Source: an uncultured Acidimicrobiales bacterium (lineage in GTDB: Bacteria > Actinomycetota > Acidimicrobiia > Acidimicrobiales > SZUA-35). Taken from it: a stretch of DNA of 58,455 nucleotides. Shown piece after piece: positions 50,819 through 58,307 of this stretch; within the stretch, counting starts at the first letter, position 1, and each line of letters starts with the position of its first letter. The translations under genes were made by a program, and so were the position numbers. The notes beneath the pieces are model-generated. The model was not told where the DNA came from and ran no database searches. It worked only from the letters and a program-made list of their open reading frames with translations. The DNA is taken from the NCBI GenBank assembly GCA_937930695.1, contig CALHCB010000095.1:1-58455 (forward strand), written 5' to 3'.

Positions 50819-51295
50819 ATGAGCTTCAACGAATTTCAAATGCAATCGATCACCGGTGAACCGGTGGAGTTCTCGCAATTCGACGACCAGGTGAGCCTGG
50901 TCGTCAACGTTGCGAGCAAATGAGGTCTTACCCCTCAGTACGCAGGTCTGCGTGCGCTTCAAGAACAACACGGTGACCAAGGATTCAACGTGCTTGCATT
51001 CCCGTGCAATCAGTTCGCCGATCAAGAACCGGGCTCGGATGCCGAGATCCTCGAGTTCGCGACCTCGACGTACGACGTGAACTTTCCCATGTTCTCCAAG
51101 GTCGAAGTCAACGGTGAGACGGCAACGCCCCTTTATCAGTGGTTGAAGGCCGAGAAGCCAGGCGACGGTGAGAGCGCCGAGATCACCTGGAACTTCGAGA
51201 AGTTCCTGGTGGATCGTTCTGGCGCCGTCGTTGCTCGCTGGGGTCCACAAACGACGCCGGAAGAAATCGGAGCCGAACTTCCCAGCTGGCTTTGA
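50819..51295 (+). CDS. Glutathione peroxidase, probable selenoprotein (in-frame TGA = Sec35)
   Basis: Reading through the TGA at 50921-50923 gives one 158-aa protein of normal bacterial GPx length that matches the family from end to end. Start M-S-F-N-E-F, then N-V-A-S-K-[TGA]-G-L-T-P-Q-Y-A-G-L, F-P-C-N-Q-F-A-D-Q-E-P-G, and T-W-N-F-E-K-F. The TGA falls exactly on catalytic Cys/Sec, and Gln69, Trp124 and Asn125 complete the tetrad. Both halves stay in one frame with no indel. A SECIS-like hairpin follows the TGA. It would reduce peroxides using a thiol donor, perhaps thioredoxin or mycothiol. Alternative: a nonsense-mutated Cys gene, since TGT or TGC to TGA is a single change. The Sec machinery is not in this window. 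Confidence 0.85.
50938..50955 (+). promoter_or_regulatory. Bacterial SECIS-like hairpin
   Basis: GTACGC (50938-50943) pairs with GCGTGC (50950-50955), with one G-U pair, closing the loop AGGTCT. The core GCAGGTCTGC is identical to the SelB-binding apical part of the E. coli fdhF SECIS as I recall it. The loop begins 20 nt after the TGA, versus 17 nt in fdhF, a difference of exactly one codon. No bulged T equivalent is apparent in the stem. Confidence 0.65.
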
Positions 51296-51344
51296 CGCTG
51301 ATCAACCATGGTCTGCGGCACGATCCAGATGTGGATAGTGGAAA

Positions 51345-51359
51345 TGAGAATCATTACCA
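51345..51359. promoter_or_regulatory. Zur-box-like operator
   Basis: TGAGAATCATTACCA closely fits the 15-bp actinobacterial Zur/Fur-type palindrome (TGAnAATnATTnnCA). It abuts the TAGCGT -10 box of the zinc-binding protein gene, so zinc-loaded Zur would block transcription. Confidence 0.65.
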
Positions 51360-51360
51360 T

Positions 51361-51366
51361 TAGCGT
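51361..51366 (+). promoter_or_regulatory. TAGCGT -10 box of znuA-like gene
   Basis: TAGCGT is 8 nt before the GTG at 51375 and immediately follows the Zur-like box. Confidence 0.45.
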
Positions 51367-51374
51367 TCGACGGT

Positions 51375-52394
51375 GTGAGATTCACCACTCTGAACCGTCG
51401 AACGTTCGTGCTCGCCCAACTTGCCGCGGTGAGTCTGATCGCAACGGCGTGCGCCGGTTCTGCGGATTCGGCTGCGCCGGCCTCGGACAAGCCGGTCGTG
51501 CTCGCGACCACGAGCATTTGGGCTGACGTCGTTGCCAACGTCAGTTGCGATGGGTTGGCGAGCGTTGACACGGTGGTTCCGCTTGGGGCTGACCCGCATA
51601 GCTTCGAAGCGTCCCTCGCAGATCGCGGCCGTATGGATGATGCCGTATTGATCGTGGCGAATGGACTCGGCCTCGAAGAAGGACTCGACGACACGATTGA
51701 CGCGGCAGAGACCGCCGGAACACCGGTGGTTCGAATCGCCGACCATCTCGAGGTTCTGCATCCCGAGGATGAGGGCGACGAACACGGCGACGAGGGCGAC
51801 GAACACGACGATGAGGGCGACGAGCACGGCGACGAGGATGAGCACGCTCACGAAGGCGAGGGCGACCCTCACATCTGGTTTGACCCCATCCAGGTGGCAG
51901 AAGCGCTCCCAGCGTTGAGCGAAGCGCTCATCACCGAGGCCGGGCTTGATCGGTCTCGCGTTGAGGAATGCACCGACTCCTACAGGGCGCGTCTCGTCGA
52001 AACCGACCAAGAGATCACTGAACTCGTTGCTCTGCTTGCTCCTGAAGATCGATTGCTCGTGACGAGCCACGACTCGCTTGGCTACTTCGCAAATCGCTAC
52101 GGTTTCGAGGTGATCGGGACGGTGATCCCGGCTTCGTCCAGTTTGGCCGAGCCCAATCCGGCCCAACTCGAAGCGCTCGTGCACGTCGTCGATGAAGCTG
52201 GCGTCCCGGCGATTTTCGCCGAGGCGCAACTGAGCACGGCTGACATCGATGCGCTCGCTCGTCGCCTCGACGATGTCGTTGTGGTCACCCTCCTCACTGG
52301 TTCGTTGGAGCCGGAGGGCGAAGAAATCGACTCTTATGAAAGCCTTCTGGTTTCCACCGCGTCGACCATCGTGGACAGCCTTCTCGTCGATTGA
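51375..52394 (+). CDS. Zinc (metal) ABC transporter substrate-binding lipoprotein, ZnuA-like
   Basis: This 339-aa cluster A-I metal-binding protein has a signal peptide ending I-A-T-A-C (lipidated Cys26 predicted). The first metal ligand is in G-A-D-P-H-S-F-E. A His/Asp/Glu-rich loop encoded by a 21-bp repeat (D-E-G-D-E-H-G) follows, then D-P-H-I-W-F-D-P, S-H-D-S-L-G-Y-F-A and the terminal E-A-Q-L-S. The acidic-histidine loop is typical of zinc-specific members. The upstream Zur-like box supports zinc regulation. No permease or ATPase gene follows; PhnM is next. The start is the GTG at 51375. Confidence 0.9.
   Translation: MRFTTLNRRTFVLAQLAAVSLIATACAGSADSAAPASDKPVVLATTSIWADVVANVSCDGLASVDTVVPLGADPHSFEASLADRGRMDDAVLIVANGLGLEEGLDDTIDAAETAGTPVVRIADHLEVLHPEDEGDEHGDEGDEHDDEGDEHGDEDEHAHEGEGDPHIWFDPIQVAEALPALSEALITEAGLDRSRVEECTDSYRARLVETDQEITELVALLAPEDRLLVTSHDSLGYFANRYGFEVIGTVIPASSSLAEPNPAQLEALVHVVDEAGVPAIFAEAQLSTADIDALARRLDDVVVVTLLTGSLEPEGEEIDSYESLLVSTASTIVDSLLVD
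51768..51845 (+). repeat. 21-bp in-frame tandem repeat (His/acid loop)
   Basis: Three copies of a 21-bp unit (51768-51788, 51789-51809, 51810-51830) and a partial fourth encode D-E-G-D-E-H-G-type repeats, the metal-scavenging loop of the zinc-binding protein. Confidence 0.85.
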
Positions 52395-52438
52395 ACCACA
52401 TCCTCGAAATGGATCGGACGACGGGCATCGGGCCAGCG

Positions 52439-52444
52439 TAGGTT
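52439..52444 (+). promoter_or_regulatory. TAGGTT -10 box of phnM
   Basis: TAGGTT lies 7 nt before the GTG at 52452. It supports a separate leaderless phnM transcript rather than read-through from the zinc gene. Confidence 0.45.
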
Positions 52445-52451
52445 TTCTGGC

Positions 52452-53597
52452 GTGGCTGATCTCCTCGTGCATGGTGGAAGAGTTCTCGCAGCGGGTGCTG
52501 ATGAGCCCCTGGCCGCTGACCTCCTGGTCAAGGGGGCAACGATTCGCGATGCAGCGTCCGAGGTCACAGCGAACACGGGGCGCGTGATCGATGCGACAGG
52601 AGCCCTTGTGCTTCCCGGTCTCGTCGATGTACACGGTGATGCGTTCGAGCGAGCCATCATGCCTCGCGGTGGAGTGATGGTCGATGTAACTGACGGGATT
52701 GCGGACAACGACGCCGCACTCTTGGCCAGCGGCATCACAACCGCCTTTCTGTCGATCACCGACAGCTGGGAACCGGGTTTGCGTAGTCGAGCCACGTTGC
52801 GGCAACTGATTGACGCCGTCGATGTGCTCGGCGTGGGGCCCGATCGCCGAGTGCACGTGCGCCATGAGCGCTGCAACACCGAAGACTTTGACGAGCTTCT
52901 CGGATGGATCCGCCGGGGAGTCATCCACATGATCTCGTTCAACGACCACACTCCCGGCGGGATCGCCCACGTGAAGGGGATCAGCCCAACGCAGATCGGA
53001 CGTTCTGGCGTCGCGGTCGAACATCTGCAGAAGCTCGAACGTGAAGCGATCGAGCGTCGTCCGCTGGGCCATGAACAGGATGCAGCCTTGGCGGAGGTTT
53101 GTGGGGAGGTGGCCTGTGTCACTGCGAGCCATGACCCCGGCACCATGGCTGATCTCCAACGTGATCTGGCGTTGGGGGTCGCGATCGCAGAGTTCCCGAT
53201 CACGATTGAGTTGGCCCAGTCTTACATCGACAACGACATCGAGGTTCTCCTCGGAGCCCCAAATCTGGTGCGAGGCGGGTCACATCTCGGCAACCTGTCG
53301 GTTCGCGCTGCGATTGCGGCGCAGGCGGGCACCGTGCTGTGCTCGGACTATCACTATCCATCGTTGCTGCGTGCGCCATTTGTGTTGGCCGATCTCGAGC
53401 TGTGCTCATTCGGTCGGGCTTGGTCGATGGTGAGCGATGCTCCTGCTCGCGCCTGTGGCCTGACGGATCGGGGTCGCCTCGAGCCAGGAGCGCGAGCTGA
53501 TCTCGTTGTCGTCGAGCCTCCAACCGATCGAACCGGGCCCAGAGTTCGGACTGTCATCGTCGGGGGCGAGGTCGTCCATCAGGTTGCTGCAGGCTGA
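52452..53597 (+). CDS. phnM: PhnM-like alpha-D-ribose 1-methylphosphonate 5-triphosphate diphosphatase
   Basis: This 381-aa amidohydrolase-fold protein matches PhnM, which removes pyrophosphate from the triphosphorylated intermediate of the carbon-phosphorus lyase pathway. Visible features are D-V-H-G-D-A-F-E-R-A-I-M-P-R at about 59-72, S-W-E-P-G-L-R-S, S-F-N-D-H-T-P-G, S-H-D, and the PhnM signature G-A-P-N-L-V-R-G-G-S-H-L-G-N. The metal motif is H-G-D rather than the E. coli H-T-D. No phnGHIJKL core is in the window, so the pathway is elsewhere or the enzyme has another nucleotide substrate. The stop overlaps the next ATG by one base. Confidence 0.85.
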   Translation: MADLLVHGGRVLAAGADEPLAADLLVKGATIRDAASEVTANTGRVIDATGALVLPGLVDVHGDAFERAIMPRGGVMVDVTDGIADNDAALLASGITTAFLSITDSWEPGLRSRATLRQLIDAVDVLGVGPDRRVHVRHERCNTEDFDELLGWIRRGVIHMISFNDHTPGGIAHVKGISPTQIGRSGVAVEHLQKLEREAIERRPLGHEQDAALAEVCGEVACVTASHDPGTMADLQRDLALGVAIAEFPITIELAQSYIDNDIEVLLGAPNLVRGGSHLGNLSVRAAIAAQAGTVLCSDYHYPSLLRAPFVLADLELCSFGRAWSMVSDAPARACGLTDRGRLEPGARADLVVVEPPTDRTGPRVRTVIVGGEVVHQVAAG

Positions 53598-54151
53598 TGG
53601 GAGAGCCCGAGGCGCCTCGTCGGGAGCTGATTCTCTACGCAACGCCGACGGGCGAGTTGGCTGCGCAGATCAAGGAATTCGAATCCCGGATCACTGCTGA
53701 GCTTGGAGCAACGACTGCCCAGGCGTATCCGCCACACGTCACGCTGACGGGCTTCTTCTCCCGAACAAACGCTCGAGCTGACGAAGTCATCTCCGACGCT
53801 CGTTGGGTCATCGCCAGCCTTGGGAATGAAGCCCGAGATGACACGAGTGTCGTGGGCCTCTCGGTGTCTTCCACATGGGTCGGATTGAACATTGTCTCGC
53901 TGGGGTTCGAACGGCTCGCCGGTGCGATCGCCGCCCGAGACCGTGTGGCCTTCGGTGACGACGCAATCCGGCTCAAGAATCAGTTGCACCTCTCGCTGGC
54001 CTACGGCGAACTCGGTCCTGGACAGGCCCTCGCTCCGTATGCCGATCGCGCCCGCGATCTGATCGACCATCGTGCTCTGGTGAAATGGGATCTCGCGATT
54101 TGGGAACGAGGATCGACGGTCGGTGGCTCGTCGAGATGGACTCAGCACTGA
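53597..54151 (+). CDS. 2H phosphoesterase superfamily protein
   Basis: This 184-aa protein has the two H-x-T/S motifs of the 2H (LigT/2'-5' RNA ligase-like) family: His47-V-Thr49-L-T-G and His131-L-Ser133-L-A. Such enzymes open 2',3'- or 1,2-cyclic phosphates. The ATG overlaps the phnM stop (TGATG), so the two are translationally coupled. In E. coli a different enzyme, PhnP, opens the ribosyl 1,2-cyclic phosphate made by C-P lyase; this 2H protein could replace it. That substitution is inference. Confidence 0.83.
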   Translation: MGEPEAPRRELILYATPTGELAAQIKEFESRITAELGATTAQAYPPHVTLTGFFSRTNARADEVISDARWVIASLGNEARDDTSVVGLSVSSTWVGLNIVSLGFERLAGAIAARDRVAFGDDAIRLKNQLHLSLAYGELGPGQALAPYADRARDLIDHRALVKWDLAIWERGSTVGGSSRWTQH

Positions 54152-54186
54152 AGGTCTTGAATGGGGTCGATCTCCAATGGCGTGCG

Positions 54187-54192
54187 TACGCT
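54187..54192 (+). promoter_or_regulatory. TACGCT -10 box, leaderless start
   Basis: TACGCT lies 6 nt before the ATG at 54199. It decides for that start over the in-frame ATG at 54136 or the longer frame from 54085. Confidence 0.4.
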
Positions 54193-54198
54193 TCGCGC

Positions 54199-54624
54199 AT
54201 GACATCGAGCGCGCTACTTCTCGAGATGGTCACCGCCGAGGTCGCGGCCCTGCACGTGGAGTTCCAACAGTGGATGTGCGGGGAGCCCGGCTCACTCGAT
54301 CGAGTCGATCAGGTTCTCGCCGACGACTTTCATTTCGTTGGGCCGCAGGGCATCGCGATCGTTCGGGCGGATCTGCTGTCCGGACTTCACGCCGCCCGAG
54401 GCGGACGATTGGTGTCGATTCGCACCCAAAATGTGGCAGTTGTGTGGCAGCGCGGTCCGATCGTGGGCGCCAGCTACGAGGAATGGCAGCAGACGAGTGA
54501 GCAGACGACCGCCCGGATCTCCTCCGTGGTGTTCGAAGTCGCCGACGCGCTTCCCGGTGGTCTTCGATGGTTGAGCGTCCACGAGACGTTTTTGCCCGGC
54601 AAGGGTGAATCGTCAGCTGGTTGA
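54199..54624 (+). CDS. SnoaL/NTF2-like small protein
   Basis: This 141-aa alpha+beta barrel protein of the SnoaL/DUF4440 type has L-A-D-D-F-H-F-V-G-P-Q-G-I, L-L-S-G-L-H-A-A-R-G, S-Y-E-E-W-Q-Q and a C-terminal R-W-L-S-V-H-E-T-F-L-P. Members bind small ligands or catalyse isomerase-like steps; no role is indicated by neighbours. Convergent with the monooxygenase gene. Three CAGCTG hexamers (54614, 54629, 54638) lie across its end and could form a small terminator hairpin. Confidence 0.7.
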   Translation: MTSSALLLEMVTAEVAALHVEFQQWMCGEPGSLDRVDQVLADDFHFVGPQGIAIVRADLLSGLHAARGGRLVSIRTQNVAVVWQRGPIVGASYEEWQQTSEQTTARISSVVFEVADALPGGLRWLSVHETFLPGKGESSAG

Positions 54625-54636
54625 CGTGCAGCTGGG

Positions 54637-56310
54637 TCAGCTGAAGACAATGCCCTTGAAGTCGTTGTTGACCACTTCGTCGAGCTTGGCCTGAAACTTC
54701 GGGAACCCACCGTTGTACACCATCGGTCGGAACGATCCCTCCTCATGGCCTTCGACATTGGAGTTGTACCCGGTGAACCAACCCTTCGCCTTCCGAAGGA
54801 GGAGCATCTGATACATCTCGGCTACGTGGGCTGTCCACTCGGCATCGGCCTCGGGAGTTGATTCGAAGCGCTCCGCGCCGGTCTCCCAGACGTGCTCGAG
54901 CACCTCGGTTGCAAAGTCGACCCCCATTTCGATGCCGCGAGGGAAGTTGGCTGAGGCCGAGCCGCTTTGCGGTCCAGCAAGCATCAGAAGGTTCGGGAAG
55001 CCCGTGATCAGCGATCCCATGTACGTGGACGGACCGTCTTTCCACTCCTCGGCGAGTATGGCCCCGTCGGCGCCGTGAATTTCGATCTTGTCGAAGGCTC
55101 CCGTGATGGCATCGAATCCAGTGGCGAAGACGATGATGTCGAGATCGTGTTCTGCTGCGGTGGTCCGGATCCCGGCCGCGGTGACCTCCTCGATCGGATG
55201 TTCGCTGATGTCGACGAGATGGACGTTCTCCCGGTTGAACGCTTCGAGGTAGTTGGTCTCCATGGGCACGCGTTGGTAGCCAAACCCGTGATCTTTCGGG
55301 ATGAGCTTCTCGGCAACCTCGGGGTCGTTGACCCGGGCTCGCATCCGACCAGCGATGTATTCGGAGAACTCTTCGTTGGGTTCCTCATCGATGAAGATCT
55401 CGAGGAAGTTCTGGAGCCAGATACCGAAGCCAGGCTCGTCGTAGAGTCGGTCCCACAACTCGAGTCGCTCTTGTCTCGACACGTTGTAGAAGCCCCGCCG
55501 GTCAGGCGTGTGTTCAAAGCCGCCGGGTGATCGCTTGCACTGCGCAAAGATCTCGTCGTAGCGGGAGCGAATGTCGTCCATCTCTTCTTCGGAGATCGGT
55601 CCGTTGTTCAGAGGGGCACTCCAGTTCGGGCGACGTTGGAACACCGTCAGGTCGCCGACCTTGTCCGCAATCTCGCCAATGACCTGGATCCCGGTCGCTC
55701 CCGTGCCAATCACGCCCACTCGCTTGTCGCTCAGATCGAGTGGTTCTGCCGGCCAGTTGAACGTGTGGAAGGCCTGACCTTCGAAGGAGTCCATGCCAGG
55801 CAGGCGAGGTGGAGTCGGGATGGAGAGCAGGCCGAGAGCGGTGATGACGACGCGGCTCGTCAAGGTTCGTCCGTCGTTCAGCTCGAGCCGCCAGATGTTC
55901 GCTGCCTCGTCGAAACGCATCACGTCGACTCGGCAGTTGAACTGCATGTACTGGCGCAGTTCGAACTTGTCGGCGACGTAGTTCAAATACCGAAGGTTCT
56001 CGGGCTGGCCGGAGAACCGTTCCTTCCAATGCCACTCATCGAGCAGTTCCTTGGAGAACGAATAGCCGTAGGTGTAGCTCTCTGAATCGAACCGAGCCCC
56101 CGGATAGCGATTCCAGAACCATGTGCCGCCCAGGTCCTCTCCAGCCTCCAGAACGGTGGCGTTCACCCCGAGATCGGTAAGTCGTTTGATCTGATAGATC
56201 CCACCCACGCCAGCACCAATGATGATCGTCTCGTAGTCGGGGCTCGTCTTGTCGTCACTGGTCTGCTCGGTCACCGGTGAATGATCCCATTCGATCGACC
56301 GAGCCTCCAA
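54637..56310 (-). CDS. Baeyer-Villiger-type flavin monooxygenase
   Basis: This 557-aa class B flavoprotein monooxygenase resembles cyclohexanone and cyclopentadecanone monooxygenases. FAD motif G32-A-G-V-G-G37, the Baeyer-Villiger fingerprint F-E-G-Q-A-F-H-T-F-N-W-P (176-187), and NADPH motif G202-T-G-A-T-G207 are intact. It inserts oxygen next to a ketone using NADPH and O2. The start is unclear: the frame begins with a TTG at 56310, and a GTG at 56274 is the next option; neither has a clear ribosome-binding site. It follows the GNAT gene by 6 nt, so translation may be coupled. Confidence 0.9.
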   Translation of the reverse strand: MEARSIEWDHSPVTEQTSDDKTSPDYETIIIGAGVGGIYQIKRLTDLGVNATVLEAGEDLGGTWFWNRYPGARFDSESYTYGYSFSKELLDEWHWKERFSGQPENLRYLNYVADKFELRQYMQFNCRVDVMRFDEAANIWRLELNDGRTLTSRVVITALGLLSIPTPPRLPGMDSFEGQAFHTFNWPAEPLDLSDKRVGVIGTGATGIQVIGEIADKVGDLTVFQRRPNWSAPLNNGPISEEEMDDIRSRYDEIFAQCKRSPGGFEHTPDRRGFYNVSRQERLELWDRLYDEPGFGIWLQNFLEIFIDEEPNEEFSEYIAGRMRARVNDPEVAEKLIPKDHGFGYQRVPMETNYLEAFNRENVHLVDISEHPIEEVTAAGIRTTAAEHDLDIIVFATGFDAITGAFDKIEIHGADGAILAEEWKDGPSTYMGSLITGFPNLLMLAGPQSGSASANFPRGIEMGVDFATEVLEHVWETGAERFESTPEADAEWTAHVAEMYQMLLLRKAKGWFTGYNSNVEGHEEGSFRPMVYNGGFPKFQAKLDEVVNNDFKGIVFS

Positions 56311-56316
56311 GTTGAA

Positions 56317-57345
56317 CTAGAGCATCAAGCGAGCTTCCACCTCGCCGTCTCCGATCGTTCCGGTCGGCTCAAACCCTCGCTGTAGGTAGAGGGGGGCTGG
56401 GCTGCCGCGCCCTGGGACCCAAGAAACCAACAACGACGGCGCCCCCATCGCTCGGGCCTCGTTGATCGCAAGCTCGAGCGCCTCGGTGCCGATTCCTCGA
56501 CGCTGGTGCATTCGATCGATCAGAAGACGCCAGAGGATCGGCTCCTCATGGTGCTCAGTGGGCTCCGTCATCATCACGAAGCCGACCAGCTCGCCATCGG
56601 CCTCAATCCCTCTCAGAAAGGGGACGTACGGGGCTCCGTTTGCCAAGGGTGGGAACAAGGCGTGCATGAAGGCGTTCTCCACCGGAGCGACGAAACGTTC
56701 CTGGGTCTTGTGCGTACGAAGCGCCCGAAGCGTGGCCACATTCTCTCTGGTGACCTCCGCCAATCGCACGACTCGGGGTGCCTCTCGTTGGCGGGTCGTC
56801 CATGCATCGTGCTCCGCTCGGGTCATCCCGTAGAACCAGTCGTCGGAGTTCTCGTCGCCGACCCAGAAGGAAAGGCGGGTGTGCCCTTCGAAGACCATGC
56901 CGACCCGTTCAAGTACCTGGGCGGACGCGACGTTGTCGGGGTGCAACATGGCATGGACTCGAGTGACCTCGGGATGTGACCACAACCAGTCCACGAGCGC
57001 CCGCGTCGCCTCGAGCGCATACCCTTGGCCCCACGCGGTCTGGGCGAACGTGTACCCGATCTCTGCGGTCCGGCCCTCCCCAGTGAGATGTACGACGAGA
57101 TCGCCGAGCACCTCAGCATCATCTGAGGTGGCGACGGTCAGCATCCACCACTCGTCGTTGGATGGACCATCCATGGCCATGGTCCCGGCGACGGATGCTT
57201 CGGCTCGCTCCCGCGGGTAGGGGGCAACCCAGTTCTGGTACTCGGCGACGGCCGGATCGCTGCGGCGGGCGACGAGCGCTTCGGTGTCAGTTGCTCGAAC
57301 GGTCCTGAGAAGAAGTCGCTCGGTGCGGATCGACGAGAAGTTCAC
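56317..57345 (-). CDS. Tandem GNAT acetyltransferase
   Basis: This 342-aa protein is a head-to-tail fusion of two GNAT domains. The first (about 1-180) is RimJ/RimL-like: R-T-E-R-L-L-L-R, A-W-G-Q-G-Y-A-L-E-A-T, N-V-A-S-A-Q-V-L-E-R-V-G-M. The second (about 190-342) has R-L-L-I-D-R-M-H-Q-R-R-G-I-G and Y-L-Q-R-G-F-E-P-T-G-T. Both acetyl-CoA loops look intact, so both domains may be active. The start is the GTG at 57345. Substrates are unknown. Confidence 0.87.
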   Translation of the reverse strand: MNFSSIRTERLLLRTVRATDTEALVARRSDPAVAEYQNWVAPYPRERAEASVAGTMAMDGPSNDEWWMLTVATSDDAEVLGDLVVHLTGEGRTAEIGYTFAQTAWGQGYALEATRALVDWLWSHPEVTRVHAMLHPDNVASAQVLERVGMVFEGHTRLSFWVGDENSDDWFYGMTRAEHDAWTTRQREAPRVVRLAEVTRENVATLRALRTHKTQERFVAPVENAFMHALFPPLANGAPYVPFLRGIEADGELVGFVMMTEPTEHHEEPILWRLLIDRMHQRRGIGTEALELAINEARAMGAPSLLVSWVPGRGSPAPLYLQRGFEPTGTIGDGEVEARLML

Positions 57346-57425
57346 GGGCTGAGCAGAGCAGACCGATCTCGACCCGGCAAACAGGTTTGAGCTGTGCTTG
57401 CTTCCTGAGTGGCCGGGTCATTTTG

Positions 57426-58157
57426 TCAGGTTGCCGCGATTCCACCATCGACGACGAACTCAGCACCGGTCGAATACGAGCTTTCGTCCGAAATCAGATA
57501 GAGAGCCATCGACGCGACTTCGCCCGGCTCGGCCACCCGTTGCAGCGGGACGATGTTGGCCATCTTGCCTCGAATCGATTCGTTGCCGGGGAGCATCGGG
57601 GTGTCGATGAAGCCGGGGTGAATCGAATTCACTCGGATCCCGACGGGACCAAGCTCATGCGCCGCGTTCTTCGTCATGCCGGTGACGGCGAACTTCGAGG
57701 CGCTGTACGCGAACGAACCGGGTGCTGCTCGGATGCCGGCGACGGACGACACGTTCACGATCGAGCCTCCGCCGCTGGCGGCCATCAACTCAGCCGCACC
57801 CTGCATGCCGAAGAAGACGCTCATCACGTTGATATCGATCATTCGCCGAAGTTGATCCTCGGTGGTGTCAACGAAGCGATTACGTTCGAAGATGGCGGCG
57901 TTGTTGACCAAGCCATCGAGCGAGCCGTGTCGGTCGGCGACGAGCTCCATGAGCTTTGACCAATCGTTGGCCGAGCTGACGTCCTGAGTCATGAAGGTCG
58001 CGCCGACTTCATCCGCGACCGCCTGTCCTTCCTCGGCCTTGATGTCGGTGAGTACCAAGGTGGCTCCTTGGGCGGCGAACATGCGAGCTTCTTCAGCGCC
58101 CTGTCCCTGCGCTGCTCCGGTGATGACCACCGTCTTGCCTTCGAGTCGTCCTGTCAT
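57426..58157 (-). CDS. Short-chain dehydrogenase/reductase
   Basis: This 243-aa classical SDR has T-G-A-A-Q-G-Q-G at 13-20, D-I near 38-39 (NAD preference), NNAA, S-S at 137-138, Tyr151 and Lys155 (Y-S-A-S-K), and a C-terminal S-T-G-A-E-F-V-V-D-G-G. The ATG at 58157 has GAAGGA 6 nt upstream; an open frame reaches 58439 but overlaps the divergent gene. It is typical of hydroxysteroid or 3-oxoacyl dehydrogenases. The substrate is unknown. Confidence 0.9.
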   Translation of the reverse strand: MTGRLEGKTVVITGAAQGQGAEEARMFAAQGATLVLTDIKAEEGQAVADEVGATFMTQDVSSANDWSKLMELVADRHGSLDGLVNNAAIFERNRFVDTTEDQLRRMIDINVMSVFFGMQGAAELMAASGGGSIVNVSSVAGIRAAPGSFAYSASKFAVTGMTKNAAHELGPVGIRVNSIHPGFIDTPMLPGNESIRGKMANIVPLQRVAEPGEVASMALYLISDESSYSTGAEFVVDGGIAAT

Positions 58158-58307
58158 GATGGTCCTTCGTGTTGCGTCGGGCTTGTTGCGTCGGGCTTGC
58201 TGAAATCGGTGCCCCGGCGTGAGCACGCGATCTTCCTCCATACCGAGCAAAAACTCGAATGAACCCCAGGATCGGTTCGCGTCGCGGTGCTGTGTGATGC
58301 TGGACCG

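Noticed and set aside
50696..50923. Short stand-alone plus-strand gene ending at the TGA, with a separate short gene from 50990
   Set aside because: The two frames are in register and together make one complete GPx. Neither half is a sensible protein alone, and the TANNNT box supports the ATG at 50819 as the single start.
51360..53159. Long minus-strand open frame (599 codons) across the zinc-binding protein and PhnM genes
   Set aside because: It is antisense to two well-supported genes, has no recognisable motif and reflects GC-rich codon shadowing.
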